Below are positions 57,701 to 64,000 of a stretch of DNA of 64,000 nt, piece by piece; position 1 is the stretch's first letter, and the number at the start of each line of letters is the position of its first letter. The notes below the pieces were generated by a model, which searched no databases, was not told the origin of the DNA, and saw only the letters and a program-made list of their open reading frames with translations. Made by a program: the position numbers and the translations under genes. This DNA is from Petrosia ficiformis (Eukaryota > Porifera > Demospongiae > Haplosclerida > Petrosiidae): the NCBI GenBank assembly GCA_947044365.1, contig OX345643.1, positions 5,954,501-6,018,500 of the forward strand, written 5' to 3'.

Positions 57701-60700
57701 CTTTTGACTGGACAAATTGTCTGATGAACAATATAAAAATAAAGAACAGTAACCTCACAGCAAGGTTAATTATTAGCCAAGAGCAGTCATGGCCTATGGT
57801 TACTTCTATATAGTGCTGGCTTTTTGGACAAAGTCCACAATTTGCTGGTCAAATATTGTTTTGTCCAGATGTTTCTGCTGGACACTTTTAAAAACTATTT
57901 TGAGCACTGAACATTATATTTAAAAATGAACTGTTGATACTAATAACTTACTTAGGTGAGGTATACTCTCCAGGGAATGCATTTGTAGTATACCTGATGC
58001 CAAGACAATGTTTACCAGCAGCCCTAAGAGAAGAGAACAAGATAATGTAAATGCAAGTTCATACCATATACAGTACATGTGTATTTAAGGTACATACACA
58101 CAGCCGAGGGTATGTCAATTATAAATTATACAATAATTATGTTAATAAACATTTCATGTCTATGTTAATTCTCAACTGCCCAGTATAAATTGAGAACATC
58201 CAATTAACACAGAATTAGGGGCTTAATTGTGAGTTGAAGTGTGAAATTTCATTTGTATCTCATGCATTGTGATTTGCTCTCAAGAACTGTATAGCTCAGT
58301 TATAATTACACAGTCAATATTAACATTGGAGTAGGACAAAGGGTGCAATTGCACAGGACCCCACATTGTGTGTCTACCGGTTTCATCTGATCCAGTTTCG
58401 TCTACTTCCGCTTGTCTATTCCAATTTCATCTACTCTTAATTATTCAATAACTACTGCCGTTGACTGTATAACAATTAATTGAGTGGGTGGTACTGATGA
58501 AAGTGAACAATTCAAACTAGTTTATTTTACAATGAAAACGAACTTACTTAAGAACATGAATTAATTGACCACACTGTCATGAATAATTAATAGTTTCACA
58601 CACTTTGCTGTTTACACAGGGCCCCATGCCATGACTAAGGATAACCCTGACAACAACTGTGTTCTTACTAGACTGACTGTAATAGCAATTGTGACTCAGA
58701 AGAATGATTAAGCTACTTTTGATGAATTGATGACAAGAGATTGGCTAAAAAAGCAAGTCATCTTGTATACTTCATTATTGTGCATGCAAAAATATTTAAC
58801 TGTATTGTGAGAAATAATGGCAAAATAAACTTTATTGAGCTTGAAAACTACTATGTTTAACACGCCTCATAGTAGACAGTGATCAGGCTTTGCCCTTCCT
58901 AGAGGGGTGTGGGGGCATGCCCCCCCCCCCCCCCCCCCCCATGGATTTTTGTGGGTTTCTGGCAGCTAGCAGACTTTCTAGGGGGGGGGGGGGGAATCTC
59001 AGAGCACCCCACCCCCCTTTGTATGAAACCCTGGTGATGCATAAATTTTGGCAGAAGTTATGGATTTAGTACTCAACAAAGAAGCATAATAAAATGAACC
59101 ATGGATCAAGCTTTAGCAATAATACATTCCTGCACTGGCCTGGCACCAATTTTACATAGCTGGCAATGTGACCCCCCTTCCTTGATCCAGGGTTTTTTGT
59201 CAATGTTTTGGGATTCAATCATTTTAAATTGAACAGTAACCAAATCAATGGCTGTACATGTTCATCAGTTATATGCAAGGGCATATCCAGCAGTAGGCTA
59301 GGTTAGGCTTAGCCTACCCTGAGATTTTGAACTTATTTCTTAATTACTTTTCAGTATATAATAACATTAAAATAATTTATGATAAATAATAACGATAATT
59401 ATGTTGGAAATATAATTGTTTTCCTAACAACTTTTGATTCTTTTCAGTAAAATACAGCTGAGATCACTTCTAATGCCACCATATTAAACAATTCCTAGTA
59501 TTATTAATTGACCACACCCCTCATGAAATTTAATTAGCTAAAACTTCAGCACGTTAGTGATGGGCGATACCAGAAATTTCCATTTCGATACGATACCAAG
59601 TAGTTTGGGATTGAGTATCGATAGTATCGAGTACTGGAAAACTGCGCATGTTCAGTAACACGTGGCCACTGCCACGTGTTACTGAGCATGCGCAGTTCTC
59701 TACACTGGCCTGAGGACTTCAAAAAAATTAATTATAATCAAATTTTATTAAAGTTTATTAACCGCACATAATTAAATTAAGGGCGTGGTTTGGTATCGAT
59801 TTCTCGTTAATGCATTCATTCGATACCAATACTACTCGATACTAAGCTAGTATCGGTAGTATCGATATTATTTCGATAGTATCGCCCATCACTACAGCAC
59901 GTTGCACACACCATTTTCTTTAAGTCTACCCTATTTTTTCTACCTGGGTACACCCTTGGTTATATACATTTTTTCTGGGTTCACTTTTTTATAAGTAATT
60001 AATTCTAATCAAGTACCAGTACTTGATGCAGGAGTATAAGATTTGCCACATTATCCTGCGACTGTAATCAAAGGGTTGGGCTTGTACAGCAATTTGTGCA
60101 ATGAAGCCAAATACGATATTATATCCAGTGTGAAATAGTTTTTCAAAGTGTCCAGCAGAAACATCTGGACAACACAATATTTGACCAGTAAATTGTGTAT
60201 TTTTCCAGAAAACCAGCACTGTACCCATTTATGACTTATGAGATATAAAAGTAACCCACTAGTCCATGACTAATAATTAACTATGAGGTTACTGTTCTTA
60301 TTTTTTGTATTATTCAGTATCATATAGGTAGGCTAAGGTAGCAGTATATTATAGTCATAGTTATATAGGATATCTTATGCATATTGTGTAGTTCGCATGG
60401 TTGTCTCACGAAGCCAGAGTAAAAGCCTATACTTCAACTCACAATACGATAATGTACATATGATGAACACAAGTAACAAAAACAAGAGAAGTGACAGACC
60501 CTCCACTCACGAGTGTGGCTATGTGATACTATTGGCAAGGGGTAGGTATAAAACGCGGATCACAGATCATGGATTACGGATCAGAAATAATATTAATTTC
60601 TATTAAATCATGTTACTGGTTATTCCATCATGATTCGTGTTGTAGAAACGTTGAACCCAGGAAATAGAGACGAGCGCGTAGCGCGAGCCCTCTGTGAAGG

Positions 60701-61446
60701 TGGCTAAAGCTATTAGTTACCGAGCGCATCGAGGCAGTAGGCCTATCATTGTTAGGTTATCATCAGAACAAGGTTATATATTTATCGAATGTTTTATTCT
60801 ATTTACTGCCATGTTTATTATTTCAATGATGGAATAACCAGTCACATGATTTAATAGAAATTCTATCCATAATCTGTGATCCGTGATCTGCGTTTTATAC
60901 CTACCCATTGGCAAGTCTGGAGACCAGCCCCAAAAGTAAAATTGGAATACATTTTTATGGCCCGTAGGGCCATCCCTATGATTAATGGGCGTGGTGCGTA
61001 ATAGAACGTGCGCTCGAGCTCTACAGAGTAGTTAGACCAGAAGAAGGAAAGTTGCTTGTAGCTTACGCAGAAACTGAAACTAATAGCAAGCTATTCTACC
61101 TAAAATATATTTCTAAAGTTTTACAAAAGGGTAAGGAGAGTAGATAATCAAAATAATAACTATAATAGGCTGTTGTGTTTCAGGCGTGATAAAGTCAGCC
61201 ATGATTACTGAATGCTGGACACCACAAAGCAGTCATAGGGATACTTAAATTAGCAATCATAGGGATGTTTTTATTCTCTATATACACTTGTTCAACATTA
61301 TTACAATTTAAAAAAAAAACCATTACCCATTATGCTAGTTACATTGGAACAAGCACAAAACATCCACTCCATGCCACTAACAACAGATCATTATTGAACA
61401 CTTACCCGTCTCCAACAAGGACACATTTAATTTTAATATCTTCCAT
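51204..61446 (-). CDS. Rac-like pseudo-GTPase, copy D (T17H, T35P, D57K, no CaaX)
   Basis: Exons on the minus strand: 61406-61446, 57952-58023, 56738-56808, 55325-55371, 53562-53624, 53362-53502, 53070-53238, 52262-52306, 51204-51277; phases agree, 240 residues. P-loop is GDGAAGKHC (Thr17, a magnesium ligand, is His). Switch I reads TSPKFDTYS, so Thr35 is Pro. The G3 box reads WKTPGQ where Rac has WDTAGQ, losing Asp57. Three magnesium or gamma-phosphate sensing positions are gone while TKLD and ECSA are kept and no stop has appeared. The tail is K/E-rich and ends GISTTL. I infer a pseudo-GTPase if it is expressed. The exon 1 to exon 2 intron is swollen by several private transposon insertions. 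Confidence 0.82.
51377..51714. mobile_element. MITE family 4, copy D
   Basis: Orthologue of 15855-16191 between Rac-D exons 8 and 9; the leading hairpin is degraded (GCCTGCAGGGCC). Confidence 0.68.
52572..52818. mobile_element. MITE family 3, copy D
   Basis: Orthologous to 17046-17291 in Rac-D. Confidence 0.68.
54370..54640. mobile_element. MITE family 2, copy D
   Basis: Orthologue of the element at 2325-2598 in Rac-D intron 4. Confidence 0.65.
54723..55276. mobile_element. MITE family 1, copy D
   Basis: Orthologous insertion in Rac-D intron 4. Preceded by a TA microsatellite (about 54693-54722). Confidence 0.75.
57006..57258. repeat. Palindromic MITE family 5, copy D (internally deleted)
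   Basis: Counterpart of 5018-5332; the left inner arm (GGAATGTCAGGCCAGTTT) is missing. Confidence 0.6.
57746..57897. repeat. Inverted repeat arm left of Rac-D exon 2
   Basis: Partner is 60125-60297. The arms enclose Rac-D exon 2 and several MITEs. Confidence 0.7.
58920..58994. repeat. Poly-C then poly-G pair, copy D
   Basis: 21 C at 58920-58940 and 14 G at 58981-58994. Run lengths vary between copies, as expected for unstable tracts, and may be assembly-sensitive. Confidence 0.68.
59276..59958. mobile_element. hAT-like MITE, copy D, interrupted by a younger hAT MITE
   Basis: Same element as 23823-24156 with ends CAAGGGCATATCCAG and CCTGGGTACACCCTTG. Flanks GTTATATG and GTTATATA match at 7 of 8 positions. 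The 340-bp element at 59555-59894 splits it. In copy A only the right part remains (about 6735-6837). Confidence 0.74.
59555..59894. mobile_element. hAT-type MITE (340 bp) with central hairpin, copy D only
   Basis: Ends are TAGTGATGGGCGATA in inverted orientation, a common hAT terminus. The target-site duplication CAGCACGT is perfect (59547-59554 and 59895-59902). Copy B shows the empty site (GGCACGTT at about 24096). The centre, 59640-59696, is a near-perfect hairpin of about 27-bp arms around a 4-base loop, containing CACGTGGC and GCCACGTG. The element has landed inside the older MITE at 59276-59958. Confidence 0.88.
60125..60297. repeat. Inverted repeat arm right of Rac-D exon 2
   Basis: Partner of 57746-57897, contains AGCAGAAACATCTGGACAAC. 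Confidence 0.7.
60540..60906. mobile_element. Long-TIR MITE, Mutator-like (copy D only)
   Basis: Ends GGGTAGGTATAAAACGC in inverted orientation, with homology continuing imperfectly for about 100 bp. The target-site duplication ATTGGCAAG is 9 bp and perfect (60531-60539 and 60907-60915), and copy A has the single uninterrupted ATTGGCAAG at 7382-7390. Long inverted repeats with a 9-bp duplication fit a MULE-type (or Merlin-type) non-autonomous element. The interior near 60660-60740 is CpG-rich compared with its surroundings. Confidence 0.85.
60955..61267. mobile_element. MITE family 4, private insertion in copy D
   Basis: The same ends (ATGGCCCGTAGGGCCATCCC on the left, AATCATAGGGAT on the right) but a different interior and a position unique to D, upstream of Rac-D exon 2. 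It lies about 50 bp from the MULE-like insertion at 60540. Confidence 0.68.
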
Positions 61447-61902
61447 GTTCGAAGCGTCTGTTTCCGCAAAATGAACCCTCGTCTTCAAAAGCAACAAATG
61501 ACACAGTAACAACAATTCGTTACCATTCCACTATCCCAGCTAGCTCCAAGCACTAGCACCTCGGGAGCTATATAATTATGATCAGCTATCCTGTTAATTC
61601 TACAACAGTACAGCACAAAAATTTGACTGCAATATTACTGCCCACCTTGCTGGGCGTGGCTGCCAAACTGCATTGCCTTTCATCTTAATGTTTTTTTTTG
61701 TTAATTACCAGGAATGTCACATTCCTTTTTCTTTAGCTGGAAAACAGGAAATTGTTTATAATACAACTTCAACAATTCATATTTTCATATAACTCAAGGG
61801 CTGAGAGCTACTAACTGAAAAATGTTGCATTGCAGAAAATAATATAATATATAATGATATATAATTATAATATATATATATATATATATATGAATATAAT
61901 TT

Positions 61903-62144
61903 CTATTTTCCCTTTTTCTTAGATTTAGTGGGTTTACGTAAATCTTCTCGAGACAAGAAATCAGCCTAAAAAGATTAATAAATTTTAAGTAGTGTATGAG
62001 AACTCTTATGCTAACCTTTCTTGTTGGTTCTGGGATCCTCTTGTGAGAGCAAGCCACAACTAACTGTGTAGTAACATCCAGAGATATCTTATGACCCACA
62101 GATATGAACACAGGATTAGGGGCATCATCAGAAGTACGTAATGC
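61903..62144 (-). pseudogene. Endonuclease V remnant, copy D (last two exons only)
   Basis: Only exons 62016-62144 (ALRTSDDAPNP..VGHKISLD..RIPEPTRK) and 61903-61965 (ADFLSREDLRKP, basic tail, stop) remain. Homology to the other copies ends about 60 bp upstream of the first of these, at the edge of the array. It cannot encode an active enzyme. Confidence 0.8.
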
Positions 62145-62210
62145 CTAGTCAACAAGAAATATTAGTACTAAAGATTATGAATGGTATAATCTTGTTTGCA
62201 TCTCCAACTT

Positions 62211-62502
62211 AGGCTGCGTTGAGTGGGTTCATATAATTTATAGCGCACTGCAAAAAATAAATTGTTAAAATAACCATTTTATTGGTTAGTACAGTTGCAT
62301 GGAATAGCATGAGTTTTATTTTAGATTGTCAATGTCATAGAGGATGTTGTGGCTACATGCATGTATGTTACTATAACATAATGTGCATAAAGTATTGGAA
62401 GGTATAAATTAAATTATGTGGTTGCGGGTTTATAAGCCTGTTTGATGGCCAGATACAATTACATGTACTTTAGTATAAATTATACTAAATCTAAAATATG
62501 AG
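62211..62502. other. Unique sequence between the array and the foldback element
   Basis: AT-rich, no coding signal, no repeat shared with the rest of the window that I can see. Confidence 0.5.
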
Positions 62503-62569
62503 TAGGCAGCTATGGAGTGCCATTGAGGTCAAAACACTATTTAAAATTTCTGCATTATGTGGTGAATAT

Positions 62570-62745
62570 ATAAGTCAATGTATTTATAAATATGTCGACG
62601 TATATATAAATACTGCAACGCATTTATAAGTACTGCAGCGTATTTATTAATACTTAGACGTATTTGCATATACATCGATGTATTTATAAATACTGCAATG
62701 TATTTATAAACACTGCAATGCATGTGTTATAAATACAGTATTTGT
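62570..62745. repeat. 20-bp minisatellite, left arm of foldback element
   Basis: About eight units of 20 bp of the form ATGTATTTATAAATACTGCA, varying to ACGTATATATAAATACTGCA. Each unit contains a palindromic TATTTATAAATA-type core, separated by TGCA, GTCG or similar joints. Confidence 0.8.
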
Positions 62746-63754
62746 AAATAGTTTATATTATAGGCAGATCATAATTGAGACGATCGTGACTCTCTGTTCC
62801 TGCAGTAGTCTGCAGGGCCCATGCCACCAGACATCGAGAAGATTAGCCACATTAATTCTATTTATAATTTTATTAAAGTGTGCCACGGGTATGTTCTCTG
62901 CCTAGTAATATAATATAGCTAGTTATGTCTTATATAAAATATTTAAACCATATGCAACAAACGCTTCCTGCATAATATTATACCTATATAGTAGGATGCT
63001 GTAAATATAAATTTATTTGAAGTACTCCACTCAGCGCTAGTACTATATTTATATATAGTCTTACTATGCTAGAGTATAAAATAAGGGTGTATGGATGAAT
63101 GAGATACAGCTTGGTTTTCATTTCCCAACTTGTATTAATATTGCATTATAATTATAACTTGGATTGTTGCATATGAGGAATATAATACGTCATTGTATTT
63201 TTTCTCAAAATAAATATAATTATAATTATAATAATAGTTATATATGTGACAGTATTTAAAAATTAATTGGTAAATCTATCTATTATGAAGGTCAGAGGAT
63301 GCATACTCTCACTTTGAAAGTGAAGTTACAATAGTATACAATTCTAAGTCCCCTACGTATCATCACTGTACTGCAGTACTGTTAGCTAGAGTGGGAGGGG
63401 CTGGCTACGCTAGATTACTGCTCCATTTAATGTTAAATGAAAGGTCATGAGGCTTATGCAGGTATGAACACCATTCCTCTTAATTAAAGCAGTTGTGCGG
63501 ACTGCTGTCTGTAGACTACATCTTATTCATGTATTATAGCAGGACAACATACGAGTAAACCAAGATTACACACATGCATCCCTGCCATGTAGGAATTTCT
63601 TACTTGATATATAGGTGGTCAGACTGTAACAACTTACCAGATAACAATAGATCTCAATACACTAGTCACTAGTCTCTCGTTGTCATTATCGTCGGTACGT
63701 TTGCGACGTGATAATTACTGCGCCGAGTCACACGTATAACACATTTCTCAATGC

Positions 63755-63925
63755 TACAACGTATTTCTGAATCCGTTTATAAATACGTTGATGTATTTTC
63801 GTTGCAGTATTTATAAGTACGTCGATGAATTAATAAATACATTGCAGTATATATAAGAACGTCGATGTATTTACAAATAAGTTGACGTATTTATTATATA
63901 CGTCAAGGTATTTATAAGTACGTTG
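63755..63925. repeat. 20-bp minisatellite, right arm of foldback element
   Basis: The same unit family in reversed order, with GTATTTATAAGTACGTCG-like units. Less regular than the left arm. Confidence 0.75.
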
Positions 63926-64000
63926 ACTTGTATAGTCACCACATAATGCAGAGATTTTAAATACTATTTTGACCCCAATGGCACTCCATAGGCAGCACCC

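Larger units (their letters stand above)
50838..62210. repeat. Tandem segmental duplication, copy D (right end of array)
   Basis: Carries Rac-D and only the last two endonuclease V exons. Homology to the other copies fades at about 62200-62260, inside the intron that follows exon d of endonuclease V, so this is the real right edge of the array. There is no Roc/CARD gene in D. Private insertions at 59555, 60540 and about 60955 lengthen the Rac-D exon 1 to exon 2 interval. Confidence 0.88.
62503..63995. mobile_element. Foldback-type element with minisatellite arms (about 1.5 kb)
   Basis: The outer arms pair over about 75 bp: TATGGAGTGCCATTGAGG (62511 onward) mirrors CCCCAATGGCACTCCATA (63974-63991), and the homology continues through GCATTATGTGGTGA. 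Inside each arm is an array of roughly 20-bp repeats built on the palindrome TATTTATAAATA. The core (62760-63755) has no coding potential that I can see. It lies just beyond the right edge of the gene array. Confidence 0.75.

Noticed and set aside
62503..63995. CRISPR-like array because of the regular 20-bp repeats
   Set aside because: There are no spacers, the repeats are adjacent and degenerate, and the setting is a eukaryotic foldback element.

Overview
The window is eukaryotic: AT-rich, with short exons bounded by GT..AG introns, many small inverted-repeat transposons and microsatellites, and animal-type gene families (a Rac-type Rho GTPase, endonuclease V, and Roc-like GTPase proteins with a death-fold tail). 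I infer an early-branching metazoan, most likely a demosponge such as Amphimedon. That is an inference from gene content, not a match I could run.

Layout. The window is a head-to-tail tandem array of one segment of about 17 kb. All its genes lie on the minus strand. Using a shared landmark, the copies are A (1-15229, incomplete at the left), B (15230-32255), C (32256-50837, lengthened by transposons) and D (50838 to about 62210, where homology stops). Reading left to right, each copy carries (i) a Rac-like small GTPase of 7 to 9 exons, (ii) the 3' part of an endonuclease V gene, and (iii) a 3-exon Roc-like GTPase gene with a CARD-like tail (A, B and C only). Beyond about 62210 comes a 1.5-kb foldback element running to the window end.

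Main result. The four Rac paralogues all keep an open frame when spliced (193, 248, 238 and 240 residues), yet each is altered in a different way at the nucleotide-handling motifs. A has G12A and Q61S. B keeps the catalytic residues but has a changed effector loop and a 10-bp deletion in exon 1 that puts it in frame with an upstream ATG. C has K16S. D has T17H, T35P and D57K. Only A keeps a CaaX tail (CSLL). In B, C and D the CaaX and stop are gone and the frame runs into sequence that in A is 3' UTR, including its AATAAA, and then into Lys/Glu-rich extra exons. The array looks like a locus that makes GTPase-deficient and pseudo-GTPase Rac variants with a new tail.

Other points. Copy C is a mosaic: B-like to about 44,430 and A-like after it. 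The endonuclease V copies are 5'-truncated remnants. A structurally intact Merlin transposon (69-bp perfect inverted repeats, 300-residue DDE transposase) sits only in C. Copies C and D carry further private insertions with clear target-site duplications (hAT, hAT MITE nested in an older MITE, MULE-like MITE), so they date after the segmental duplication. I see no rRNA, CRISPR or bacterial-type operon.
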